NCBI RefSeq assembly: GCF_049985285.1 | Contig: NZ_JBNIEU010000002.1 | Span: 1-64,000, forward strand | Source: Aestuariirhabdus sp049985285 | Lineage (GTDB): Bacteria > Pseudomonadota > Gammaproteobacteria > Pseudomonadales > Aestuariirhabdaceae | DNA length: 64,000 nucleotides | Reading direction: 5' to 3' | Shown here: piece by piece, positions 18,245 through 26,010 of the stretch | Layout of the letters: every line of letters starts with the position of its first letter | Position numbering within the stretch: position 1 is the stretch's first letter | Program-made: the position numbers and the translations under genes | The notes under the pieces: model-generated | What the model was told of the DNA's origin: nothing | The model's input: only the letters and a program-made list of their open reading frames with translations | Database searches by the model: none

Positions 18245-18853
18245 ATGTCCTGGCCAATACTCCCAGGTTGTGCCCAATGGGCGCGGGTGGTGTGTGTGCT
18301 GGTGGGGCTGCTGACGTCGCAGGCCTATGGCGCTAGCGAGCAGGCGAGCCCACTATGCGGGCTTTATAGCCAGCGGGTCGCCGAAACCTTTTACTCTCCA
18401 ACGGCGCTATGGCAGCGTGCCAGGCAGCCACTTCAGGCGGTTCGTTTTGTTGAGGATCTGGAGGCCCGTGGCCACCAGTGTGGCCTGTCTGAAGTTCAGC
18501 GGCCATTGCTGTGTGCAGAGCTGGAGCGACTGCTTGGGCGTCACGCCCGCTTCCTTGAGAGCCAGTGGGCGTTGAGTGACATCGATGGTCAACAGATAAC
18601 CCTGCGTCAGCTGATTGCGCACAAGCGCCTCTATTACTGCCCGGGACGTTTTGCTGGCGGTGATTTAGCGGTGGTGACTCGCCTTGCGCCGGCTGATTTG
18701 GAAGCCATCGCTCCGATGTCCCTGTCGTTTCCCCTGCAATCGGTAGTTTCGGATTCGTTGGCGCACGCGGTGCTCCCGGTCAGTGAACGGCTTAATCCTC
18801 GTTGGCGCTACCTTGGTGGGGTTGGCGGGTTACACCCGGTCTATTATCAGTAG
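18245..18853 (+). CDS. Exported protein of unknown function
   Basis: A 202-residue protein that I do not recognise. The N-terminus is a plausible signal peptide (ARVVCVLVGLLTSQAYGASE). The mature part holds four cysteines (in PLCGLYS, HQCGLSE, LLCAELER and YYCPGR), which could form disulfides in the periplasm. The ATG at 18245 lies four bases after the cytochrome c4 stop; an earlier in-frame start would overlap that gene by 95 bases. No haem or metal motif is visible. Confidence 0.7.
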   Translation: MSWPILPGCAQWARVVCVLVGLLTSQAYGASEQASPLCGLYSQRVAETFYSPTALWQRARQPLQAVRFVEDLEARGHQCGLSEVQRPLLCAELERLLGRHARFLESQWALSDIDGQQITLRQLIAHKRLYYCPGRFAGGDLAVVTRLAPADLEAIAPMSLSFPLQSVVSDSLAHAVLPVSERLNPRWRYLGGVGGLHPVYYQ

Positions 18854-18896
18854 CAGGTGGCCAAAAAACGACCGCCTCGATCGCCAAGGAGGTGTC

Positions 18897-19652
18897 ATGC
18901 CACACTCGCTGTTCGATGCCCATCTGCACATTATCGACTCGGCGTACCCTTTGATGCCAAACCGGGGGTATCTGCCTGAGCCTTATCCTGTTGCCGAGTA
19001 CCTCGAGGAGCTGAGTCCTTTCAATGTGGAGGGTGGCGCGGTCGTATCCGGCTCTTTTCAGGGGTTTGATCAAACTTACCTGCTGGCCGCCCTGCAGCAG
19101 CTTGGGCCGCAATTTGTGGGGGTTACCCAGCTCCCTCATAGCGTGAGCGACGAAGAGCTTGTCAGGTTGAATCGGCAGGGTGTGCGGGCGCTTCGTTTCA
19201 ATGTGCACCGGGGTGGCTCCGAGTCTTTGCATGCACTTGCCGCAATGGCGCTGCGCGTGAATGAACTCTGTGGGTGGCATGTCGAGCTCTATATCGATTC
19301 CACTCAGCTGGGGGCGGTGCTCTCCCTGTTGCAGGATATTCCGAGCTTCTCCATTGACCACCTGGGTTTGAGTCAGCAAGGATTGCCCTGGTTATTGCGT
19401 GCGGTTGAGTTGGGGGGGAGGGTAAAAGCCAGCGGATTTGGGCGCGTTAGCCTGGATGTGGCGGGCACGCTACAGCAGATTTATCAGCTGGATCCGGGTG
19501 CACTTATGTTTGGTAGTGATCTTCCGGGTACTCGCGCCCCGCGCCGCTTCTGCGCAGCCGACATTGAGTTGCTGGTGGATGCCCTGGGGGTCGATGGGGC
19601 AGACCGGGTGCTGCGGCGCAATGGGAGGGTGTTTTACCGCTGCGGAGGCTGA
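18897..19652 (+). CDS. Amidohydrolase family 2 metal-dependent hydrolase
   Basis: A 251-residue TIM-barrel hydrolase of the amidohydrolase-2 (COG3618) group, related to 2-pyrone-4,6-dicarboxylate lactonases. The metal motif FDAHLHIID is at the N-terminus, a histidine lies in SIDHLGL, and the catalytic aspartate lies in FGSDLPGT near the C-terminus. Family members act on lactones or cyclic amides; the substrate here is unknown. The ATG at 18897 has a strong CAAGGAGGTG site upstream, and an upstream in-frame ATG would overlap the preceding gene. Confidence 0.85.
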   Translation: MPHSLFDAHLHIIDSAYPLMPNRGYLPEPYPVAEYLEELSPFNVEGGAVVSGSFQGFDQTYLLAALQQLGPQFVGVTQLPHSVSDEELVRLNRQGVRALRFNVHRGGSESLHALAAMALRVNELCGWHVELYIDSTQLGAVLSLLQDIPSFSIDHLGLSQQGLPWLLRAVELGGRVKASGFGRVSLDVAGTLQQIYQLDPGALMFGSDLPGTRAPRRFCAADIELLVDALGVDGADRVLRRNGRVFYRCGG

Positions 19653-19673
19653 AGTGATCCGCAGCCTGGGAGA

Positions 19674-19701
19674 CCGAAGCCGCAGCAGTGCGCGGCTTCG
19701 G
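19674..19701. terminator. Hairpin between convergent genes
   Basis: A perfect 10-bp stem (CCGAAGCCGC / GCGGCTTCGG) with an 8-base loop lies between the convergent amidohydrolase and phosphofructokinase genes. There is no long T run on either side, so Rho-independent action is likely but not certain. Confidence 0.6.
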
Positions 19702-19708
19702 GTAAGCG

Positions 19709-20974
19709 CTAGTCGAACTGAAACTCGGTCTTTAGTTTTTTCTTAACCAGCTCATTCTTCAGGGTTACGTAGTGGGGCAGGCCGTTCACGTAAGGTGGGT
19801 AGTCCTCACCCTGAATCAGGGGGGATAGATATTCTCGGCAGGAGTCGGTGATGGCGTAGCCATTATCCTTGATGAAGTGAATCGGCATCTTCTTTTCCTG
19901 GTTGGCCACCTGACTCAGGGGAGCCTCGCCTACCCGCCAACGATAGGGTTGGTCAGATTCGCGGACAACAATGGGCATTACTGCGTTGCGCCCGGCGATG
20001 GCGAACTCCACTGCTGCCTGGCCCATCGCGTAGGCTTGCTCGACGTCGGTAGCGGAGGCAACATGGCGCGCTGCACGTTGCAGGTAATCGGCAACCGCCC
20101 AGTGGTATTTGTAACCTAGCGAGTGTTTGATCATAGTGGCCAGCGTGGGGGCGACGCCGCCGAGCTGGGTGTGACCGAAAGCATCTTTGTTGCCGGAGTC
20201 CGCAAGGAAGCGCCCATCCTCGTACTGCGCGCCCTCGGAAGCGACGACCACGCAATAGCCGTAGTCGTTGACGCATTGCTCGACTCGGGCGAGAAACTTC
20301 TCTCGGTCGAAGGCGATTTCGGGGAACAGGATAATGTGGGGGGCATCGCCCTCTTGCTCGGCAGCAAGACCGCCTGCGGCTGCGATCCAGCCCGCATGAC
20401 GCCCCATCACCTCCATAATGAAGACCTTGGTGGAGGAGTTGCACATCGATGCGATATCCAGCGCCGCCTCCTTGATCGAAACCGCTACGTATTTGGCAAC
20501 GGAACCAAAGCCGGGGCAGTTGTCGGTGAAGGGTAGGTCGTTGTCGACGGTCTTGGGGATGCCGATACAGCTGATCGGGTAACCCATTTTTTCACCCATT
20601 TGGGAAACCTTGTAGGCGGTATCCTGTGAGTCACCCCCTCCGTTGTAGAAGAAGTAACCGATATCGTGGGCCTTGAAGACTTCGATCAGACGCTCGTATT
20701 CAGCTTTGTTTTCTTCCAGGTTATGCAGCTTGTAGCGGCACGAGCCAAAGGCACCGGCAGGAGTGTGTTTGAGCGCGGCGATATCGGTATCGCTTTCGAG
20801 GCTGGTATCGATCAACTCTTCGCTTAGCGCACCAATGATGCCGTTGTGGCCAGCGTAGACTTTACCGATTTTGTCGGGGTTCGCGCGTGCAGTTTCGATC
20901 AGGCCGCATGCGGACGCATTAATGACAGCCGTTACGCCGCCGGACTGGGCGTAGAAAGCATTTTTGGGGGACAT
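19709..20974 (-). CDS. pfp: Pyrophosphate-dependent 6-phosphofructokinase
   Basis: A 421-residue group II phosphofructokinase. The nucleotide site reads YNGGGDSQDTA instead of the GGDGS-type site of ATP enzymes, and PKTVDNDLPFTD supplies the lysine typical of PPi enzymes; MGRHAGWIAAAGG and the late YVRGG-equivalent region follow. It phosphorylates fructose 6-phosphate reversibly with PPi. This suggests glycolysis and gluconeogenesis sharing one reversible step. A 13-base palindrome (CAGGAGGCTCCTG, 20975-20987) directly before the start contains the AGGAG ribosome site and could mask it in the mRNA. PPi use is inferred from the motif. Confidence 0.92.
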   Translation of the reverse strand: MSPKNAFYAQSGGVTAVINASACGLIETARANPDKIGKVYAGHNGIIGALSEELIDTSLESDTDIAALKHTPAGAFGSCRYKLHNLEENKAEYERLIEVFKAHDIGYFFYNGGGDSQDTAYKVSQMGEKMGYPISCIGIPKTVDNDLPFTDNCPGFGSVAKYVAVSIKEAALDIASMCNSSTKVFIMEVMGRHAGWIAAAGGLAAEQEGDAPHIILFPEIAFDREKFLARVEQCVNDYGYCVVVASEGAQYEDGRFLADSGNKDAFGHTQLGGVAPTLATMIKHSLGYKYHWAVADYLQRAARHVASATDVEQAYAMGQAAVEFAIAGRNAVMPIVVRESDQPYRWRVGEAPLSQVANQEKKMPIHFIKDNGYAITDSCREYLSPLIQGEDYPPYVNGLPHYVTLKNELVKKKLKTEFQFD

Positions 20975-21185
20975 CAGGAGGCTCCTGCAGGGTTTGGCTT
21001 TGGTGGGGGCGAATCATACTCGAAACTGATCCGGTTTGCATAAGGAGATATACCCATTCACCTGGCCGGAAGCCCTTGTGGCCTGTGAACTGCGGTTAAT
21101 TTGACGATAAGGCTGCGGGCGTTGGATGTGACTTGTTGGGCTGCCGTGATAGGCTTCCACCTTTTCAGTCTTTATCGGGACAACT

Positions 21186-22571
21186 ATGCACATACATATT
21201 CTCGGGATTTGCGGCACCTTTATGGGGTCGTTGGCGGTTCTGGCCAAGTCCCTGGGTCATCGTGTTACCGGCTCCGACCAGAACGTCTATCCCCCGATGA
21301 GCACGCAGTTGCAGGCGCAGGGGATCGAACTGGTCGAGGGCTACGATCCCGCTCAGCTTGATCCCGCTCCCGACCTGGTGGTGGTTGGTAATGCCATGTC
21401 GCGGGGCAACCCGGCGGTAGAGTACATGCTCGATAAGGGGCTACCTTATCGGTCCGGCCCCCAGTGGCTGGCAGAGCATGTGTTGCAGGGGCGCTGGGTG
21501 CTGGCGGTGGCGGGTACCCATGGCAAGACCTCGACCAGCTCGATGCTGGCATGGATTCTGGAGTACGCAGGCATGTCCCCCGGTTTTCTGATCGGCGGTG
21601 TTCCCGGTAACTTCGGCGTGTCCGCGCGTCTGGGGCAGACCCCTTTTTTTGTGATCGAGGCAGATGAGTACGACAGCGCCTTCTTTGATAAGCGGTCAAA
21701 ATTTGTTCACTACCAGCCGCGCACGGCGGTGCTGAATAATCTGGAGTTTGATCACGCCGATATATTCCCCGATCTTGAGGCGATCCAACGGCAGTTCCAC
21801 CATCTGGTGCGAACGATCCCTGCGACGGGGCTGGTGCTATCCCCCGGTGAGGACGTTGCGCTGCAGGCGGTGTTGGCCCAGGGATGCTGGAGTGAACAGC
21901 AATCCCTGTCGCTAACCCGGCCCGAGGCGACATGGTATGCCAGGGCGCTATGCGCGGATGGCAGCGAGTTTGAGGTTTTTCATCAGGGAAAGGCGCAGGC
22001 CACCGTTAGTTGGTCGCTGCTGGGCGACCATAATCGGGCCAACGCCCTGGCGGCGATCGCCGCCGCACGCCATGTCGGTGTCACGCCCGCGATCGCGGCC
22101 CAAGCGCTGGGTGCGTTCACGGGTATCAAGCGGCGCCTGGAGTTACTCGCCGATCGCGGCGGGATTCGCCTGTACGACGACTTTGCCCATCATCCGACCG
22201 CAATCGAGACCACGCTTAAAGGGTTGCGGTCGCGGGTTGGGCAGCAGGGGCGAATCCTGGCTGTTATCGAGCCACGTTCCAATACCATGCGTCTGGGTAT
22301 ACACCGCCCCAAGCTGGCTCCCTCAACCGCCAGTGCTGACCGGGTATATTGGTTTCAGCCCGAAGGGGTGGATTGGGCGCTGGATGAGGTGGTGACCCAG
22401 AGTGCGGTGGAGGCCAGTGTGGAGTCGTCGGTGGATCGGCTGGTGGAACGCCTGTTGCTGGATAGTCGGCGCGGAGATCATATACTGGTGATGAGCAATG
22501 GCGGTTTTGGCGGTCTTCATGACAAGCTCAGATTGGCCCTCGAGGAGCACTATCCCCATCATGACGAGTAA
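21186..22571 (+). CDS. mpl: UDP-N-acetylmuramate--L-alanyl-gamma-D-glutamyl-meso-diaminopimelate ligase
   Basis: A 461-residue Mur-ligase-family enzyme that joins recycled murein tripeptide to UDP-MurNAc in the cytoplasm. The N-terminal Rossmann part (HILGICGTFMGSLA) is followed by the ATP-binding loop VAGTHGKTSTSSML, EADEYDSAFFDKRSKF, the LNNLEFDHADIF segment and the C-terminal RLELLADRGGIRLYDDFAHHPTA region, in the order and length of E. coli Mpl. The last 11 bases overlap ubiX. Confidence 0.96.
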   Translation: MHIHILGICGTFMGSLAVLAKSLGHRVTGSDQNVYPPMSTQLQAQGIELVEGYDPAQLDPAPDLVVVGNAMSRGNPAVEYMLDKGLPYRSGPQWLAEHVLQGRWVLAVAGTHGKTSTSSMLAWILEYAGMSPGFLIGGVPGNFGVSARLGQTPFFVIEADEYDSAFFDKRSKFVHYQPRTAVLNNLEFDHADIFPDLEAIQRQFHHLVRTIPATGLVLSPGEDVALQAVLAQGCWSEQQSLSLTRPEATWYARALCADGSEFEVFHQGKAQATVSWSLLGDHNRANALAAIAAARHVGVTPAIAAQALGAFTGIKRRLELLADRGGIRLYDDFAHHPTAIETTLKGLRSRVGQQGRILAVIEPRSNTMRLGIHRPKLAPSTASADRVYWFQPEGVDWALDEVVTQSAVEASVESSVDRLVERLLLDSRRGDHILVMSNGGFGGLHDKLRLALEEHYPHHDE

Positions 22572-23175
22572 ACGTATTACCCTGGCTTTAACGGGGGCTT
22601 CCGGTGCCCAATATGGGCTCTGTTTATTGGAGCAGTTGTTGGCGCAAGGCTGTGAGGTGAGTTTTCTTATCTCCCGCGCGGCGCAGGTCGTGGTTGCAAC
22701 AGAGACCGACCTCAGGCTCCCAGGTGCACCCGGCGAGCTGGAAAAATGGTTTGCTGAGCGCTACGCCGATCTCGCTGGAAGGGTCAAGGTCTATGGGCGC
22801 GAGCAGTGGATGGCGCCAGTCGCGTCGGGGTCCGGGGCGCCGGCCTCGATGGTGATCTGCCCTTGCAGTACCGGCACCTTGTCGGCGATCGCTTGTGGCG
22901 CCAGCAATAACCTGATCGAACGGGCGGCGGACGTCGCCTTAAAGGAGCGACGTCAGTTGATTCTGGTGCCCCGGGAGGCGCCCTACTCGGAGTTGCACCT
23001 GGAGAATATGCTGCGTCTGACCCGCATGGGGGCAATGATTCTTCCGGCCAGTCCGGGCTTCTACCACCGTCCCGTCAGCGTTGAGGAGATGGTGCAGTTT
23101 GTGGTTGCGCGTATTCTCGATCAGTTGGGGCTGGAACAGACCTTTGTGCCGCGCTGGGGCGAGTCCTCCGATTAG
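22561..23175 (+). CDS. ubiX: Flavin prenyltransferase UbiX
   Basis: A 204-residue flavin prenyltransferase that makes prenylated FMN, the cofactor of the UbiD decarboxylase in ubiquinone synthesis. LTGASGAQYG at the N-terminus binds FMN; ICPCSTGTLSAIACGASNNLIERAADV and LVPREAPYSELHLENMLRLT are family signatures. The ATG at 22561 gives the usual N-terminus (MTSKRITLALTGASG) and overlaps the end of mpl by 11 bases, so the two genes are probably one operon. Confidence 0.96.
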   Translation: MTSKRITLALTGASGAQYGLCLLEQLLAQGCEVSFLISRAAQVVVATETDLRLPGAPGELEKWFAERYADLAGRVKVYGREQWMAPVASGSGAPASMVICPCSTGTLSAIACGASNNLIERAADVALKERRQLILVPREAPYSELHLENMLRLTRMGAMILPASPGFYHRPVSVEEMVQFVVARILDQLGLEQTFVPRWGESSD

Positions 23176-23188
23176 GAGGGTGCCCATT

Positions 23189-23749
23189 TTACTCGAACCA
23201 GCGGTATAGCCATTGCAGTGAAGCAAGGGTTTCCGGGTTGGCGGCGGCGCCAGCCAGGTAGCCGGGTAATAGATAGAATGGCGCCCAGGCCACGGCCGAC
23301 AGCAGGCTGACCACTACAAAGCGCAGTGCCGGCATCTCCATCATCCCCGCAATCATCGGGATGATCGGCCGCAGTGGACCGATAAAGCGACCCAACACGA
23401 CACTGAGCATGCCATGGCGCTCAAAAAAACGTTCCCCTTTGTCGATCCATTGCGGGTTGTCGCGAAACAGGCGGGTGCGGCTGATCGGCCCGTGGCAATA
23501 GCGTCCCAGCAGGTAGCTGAGGTTATCCCCCAGAACCGCACCGACGAACCCCCACCAAAGCACGGTTTCCAACGCGATGCCGCTACTGGCGGCCAGCAGG
23601 GCGATGCCAAACAGCATCACCACACCCGGCAGGATGAGGCCGATTAGCGCCAGTGACTCGGCGAAGGCGGTCACGCAGAGGACGAATTCCAGCCATTGGC
23701 TGTGGGCAGCTAACCACTCGAGCAAGGGGTCAATCAGTGTGAGGTCCAT
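23189..23749 (-). CDS. DedA family membrane protein
   Basis: A 186-residue inner-membrane protein of the DedA/VTT group, some members of which move undecaprenyl phosphate or phospholipids across the membrane. The motifs FAESLALIGLILPGVV, GAVLGDNLSYLLGRY, FFERHGMLSVVLGRFIGPLRP and the late membrane helices are present. The essential acidic residue and the arginine of GRFIGPLRP are kept. It converges on ubiX (13 bases apart) and is divergent from proA, with which it shares a short upstream region. Confidence 0.9.
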   Translation of the reverse strand: MDLTLIDPLLEWLAAHSQWLEFVLCVTAFAESLALIGLILPGVVMLFGIALLAASSGIALETVLWWGFVGAVLGDNLSYLLGRYCHGPISRTRLFRDNPQWIDKGERFFERHGMLSVVLGRFIGPLRPIIPMIAGMMEMPALRFVVVSLLSAVAWAPFYLLPGYLAGAAANPETLASLQWLYRWFE

Positions 23750-23780
23750 GAATAGGGGCGACTCCCGTCAGCGGGCAAGT

Positions 23781-23786
23781 TATAAT
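23781..23786 (+). promoter_or_regulatory. Consensus -10 element upstream of proA
   Basis: A perfect TATAAT lies 41 bases before the proA start codon. No good -35 hexamer is seen 16 to 18 bases upstream, so the promoter may be activated or use another contact. Confidence 0.45.
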
Positions 23787-23827
23787 CGTGCGAATTTTCG
23801 CTGGTATTACCCAAATCTGGAACCCCT

Positions 23828-25084
23828 ATGGATGTAAAAGAGTATATGGCGCAGGTAGGGCGTCGTGCCCGGGCCGCATCCCGTGAGATCGTGAAGGCGA
23901 CGACGGCACAAAAAAACGCCGCGCTACTGGCTACCGCCGATGCCCTTGATGGCGCTCGTGCCGAGTTGTCCCTGGCCAATCAGCAGGATCTCGATGCTGG
24001 CCGCAATAAAGGTCTGGACGCGGCGATGCTCGATCGGCTGGAGCTTACACCAGCGCGTATCGACTCCATGATTGAGGGGCTGCGCCAGGTGGCCAGCCTG
24101 CCCGATCCGGTGGGTACCATCAGCGATATGCGCTACGTACCCAGCGGTATTCAGCTCGGCAAGATGAGAGTGCCCCTGGGTGTGGTGGGCATTATCTACG
24201 AATCACGTCCTAATGTAACCGTGGATGCTGCTAGCCTGTGCCTGAAGTCGGCTAATGCCACTATTTTGCGGGGAGGTTCCGAAGCGATCCACTCCAATCA
24301 GGCGATCGCTGCCTGTATTCGCCAGGGTCTGGCGGCGGCCGGTTTGCCGCAGGATGTGGTGCAGGTCATTGAGACTACCGACCGCGAGGCCGTCGGCGAG
24401 CTCATTACTATGTCCGAATACGTTGATGTCATCGTACCTCGAGGTGGAAAAAGCCTGATCGAACGGGTCAGTCGCGATGCCCGGGTGGCGGTGATCAAGC
24501 ACCTCGACGGCATCTGCCATGTTTATATCGATGACCACGCCGACAGTGCTAAAGCGCTTAAGATCGCATTGAATGCTAAAACCCACCGCTATGGTACCTG
24601 CAACACCATGGAAACCCTGCTGGTGGCAGAGTCGGTCGCAGAGCGGCTGCTGCCCGAGCTGGCGGCGCTCTATGCTCCCTATGGCGTCGAACTGAGGGGG
24701 TGCCCCCGAACCTGCGCGCTGCTGGATAATGCGGTGCCCGCCAGCGAAGAGGATTGGGCCACCGAGTATCTGGCGCCGGTGTTGGCGGTACGCGTGGTGA
24801 GCGGTATGGAGCAGGCGATCGAACATATCAATCACTACGGCTCGCATCACACCGATGCTATTGTGAGCGAAGATTTCAGCAAGGCACGCCGGTTTTTAAC
24901 CGAGGTTGATTCCGCGTCGGTGATGATCAATGCTTCGACCCGATTCGCCGACGGCTTTGAGTACGGACTGGGTGCTGAAATCGGTATCTCGACCGACAAG
25001 ATCCATGCCCGCGGACCGGTTGGCCTTGAAGGGCTGACCTCTGAAAAATATGTAGTTTTCGGTGATGGCCATATTCGCCAGTAA
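23828..25084 (+). CDS. proA: Gamma-glutamyl phosphate reductase
   Basis: A 418-residue NADPH-dependent reductase that converts gamma-glutamyl phosphate to glutamate semialdehyde, the second step of proline synthesis. The aldehyde dehydrogenase fold motifs LGVVGIIYESRPNVT, GGSEAIHSN and VPRGGKSLIERV and the catalytic cysteine in HRYGTCNTMETLLV match ProA at full length. Its partner proB is not in the window. In Pseudomonas nadD follows proA; here rsfS follows after 44 bases. Confidence 0.97.
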   Translation: MDVKEYMAQVGRRARAASREIVKATTAQKNAALLATADALDGARAELSLANQQDLDAGRNKGLDAAMLDRLELTPARIDSMIEGLRQVASLPDPVGTISDMRYVPSGIQLGKMRVPLGVVGIIYESRPNVTVDAASLCLKSANATILRGGSEAIHSNQAIAACIRQGLAAAGLPQDVVQVIETTDREAVGELITMSEYVDVIVPRGGKSLIERVSRDARVAVIKHLDGICHVYIDDHADSAKALKIALNAKTHRYGTCNTMETLLVAESVAERLLPELAALYAPYGVELRGCPRTCALLDNAVPASEEDWATEYLAPVLAVRVVSGMEQAIEHINHYGSHHTDAIVSEDFSKARRFLTEVDSASVMINASTRFADGFEYGLGAEIGISTDKIHARGPVGLEGLTSEKYVVFGDGHIRQ

Positions 25085-25128
25085 CCTTAACTTGACACCA
25101 AACCCTAACGGAGAGAATTTTCCCCTAC

Positions 25129-25521
25129 ATGCAATCTGAACAATTGAAAAATCTGGTCCTCGAATCCCTGGAGAACATTAAAGGCAAGGATATCACCTGC
25201 CTGGATGTGCGGGAGCTTACCGATATTACCGACTATATGATCATCGTCAGCGGTACTTCGAACCGCCATGTTAAATCGATTGCCGACTCGGTCGTCGATG
25301 ATGTGAAAAAACAGGGTATTCGTCCTCTGGGAAGCGAAGGCGAGTCGGGTAGCGAGTGGGTGCTGGTGGATCTGGATGTCGTGGTGGTGCATGTAATGCT
25401 ACCGGCAACCCGGCAGTTCTACGATCTGGAGCGGCTGTGGGAGGGTTCCACGCGCTTGGCAGACCAGGTCAGTCAGTCTGCGTCAGGCGAACAGGCGGAC
25501 CAGAACGACACCACAGACTGA
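25129..25521 (+). CDS. rsfS: Ribosomal silencing factor RsfS
   Basis: A 130-residue protein of the DUF143/Iojap family that binds ribosomal protein uL14 and blocks joining of the subunits in stationary phase. The signature parts DVRELTDITDYMIIVSGTSNRHVKSIAD and GSEWVLVDLDVVVVHVM (each seen in pieces) are complete. The C-terminal tail (SASGEQADQNDTTD) is a polar extension. It starts a run of co-directed genes reaching to dacA. The ribosome site is GGAGAG upstream of the ATG. Confidence 0.95.
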   Translation: MQSEQLKNLVLESLENIKGKDITCLDVRELTDITDYMIIVSGTSNRHVKSIADSVVDDVKKQGIRPLGSEGESGSEWVLVDLDVVVVHVMLPATRQFYDLERLWEGSTRLADQVSQSASGEQADQNDTTD

Positions 25522-25531
25522 TTATTGGCCG

Positions 25532-25999
25532 ATGCGCATCCGTCTTATAGCCGTTGGTACCCGCATGCCCGCCTGGGTCCAGCAGGGGTATCAGGAGTAC
25601 GCCAAACGCCTGCCCGCCGATTGTGGCTTGGAGTGTGTTGAAATCCCTTTGGGTAAGCGCACGAAAGGGGCGGACATCAAGCGCGCTCAACGAAAAGAGG
25701 GTGAGGCCATGTTAGCGGCTATTGGTGGCGGTGATCGGGTCATCGCGCTGGAGGTCGGCGGGCGTCCCTGGAGTACCGAGCAACTTGCCGAGCAGATGCA
25801 GCAGTGGCGTTTTGATGGCCGCAATATCAGTTTGCTGGTAGGAGGGCCTGAAGGATTAGCGCCCGAGTGTGTGGCTCGGGCAGATCAGAAATGGTCGCTA
25901 TCCCCGCTGACGCTGCCTCACCCGCTGGTGAGGGTGTTGTTGTCGGAGCAGCTCTACCGCGCCTGGAGCATCCTTAATAATCACCCCTATCACCGCTGA
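25532..25999 (+). CDS. rlmH: 23S rRNA (pseudouridine1915-N3)-methyltransferase RlmH
   Basis: A 155-residue SPOUT-class methyltransferase acting on the 70S ribosome at pseudouridine 1915. The knot motifs LLVGGPEGLAPE and SLSPLTLPHPLVRVLLSEQLYRAW and the conserved C-terminal YHR are present, and the length equals that of E. coli RlmH. It starts ten bases after rsfS, the usual pairing. Confidence 0.97.
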   Translation: MRIRLIAVGTRMPAWVQQGYQEYAKRLPADCGLECVEIPLGKRTKGADIKRAQRKEGEAMLAAIGGGDRVIALEVGGRPWSTEQLAEQMQQWRFDGRNISLLVGGPEGLAPECVARADQKWSLSPLTLPHPLVRVLLSEQLYRAWSILNNHPYHR

Positions 26000-26010
26000 G
26001 CAGGAAGCTG

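Noticed and set aside
21265..21933. 222-residue open frame antisense to mpl
   Set aside because: It is rich in proline, arginine and alanine with no motif, lies wholly inside the strongly supported mpl gene, and reflects GC-rich codon bias.
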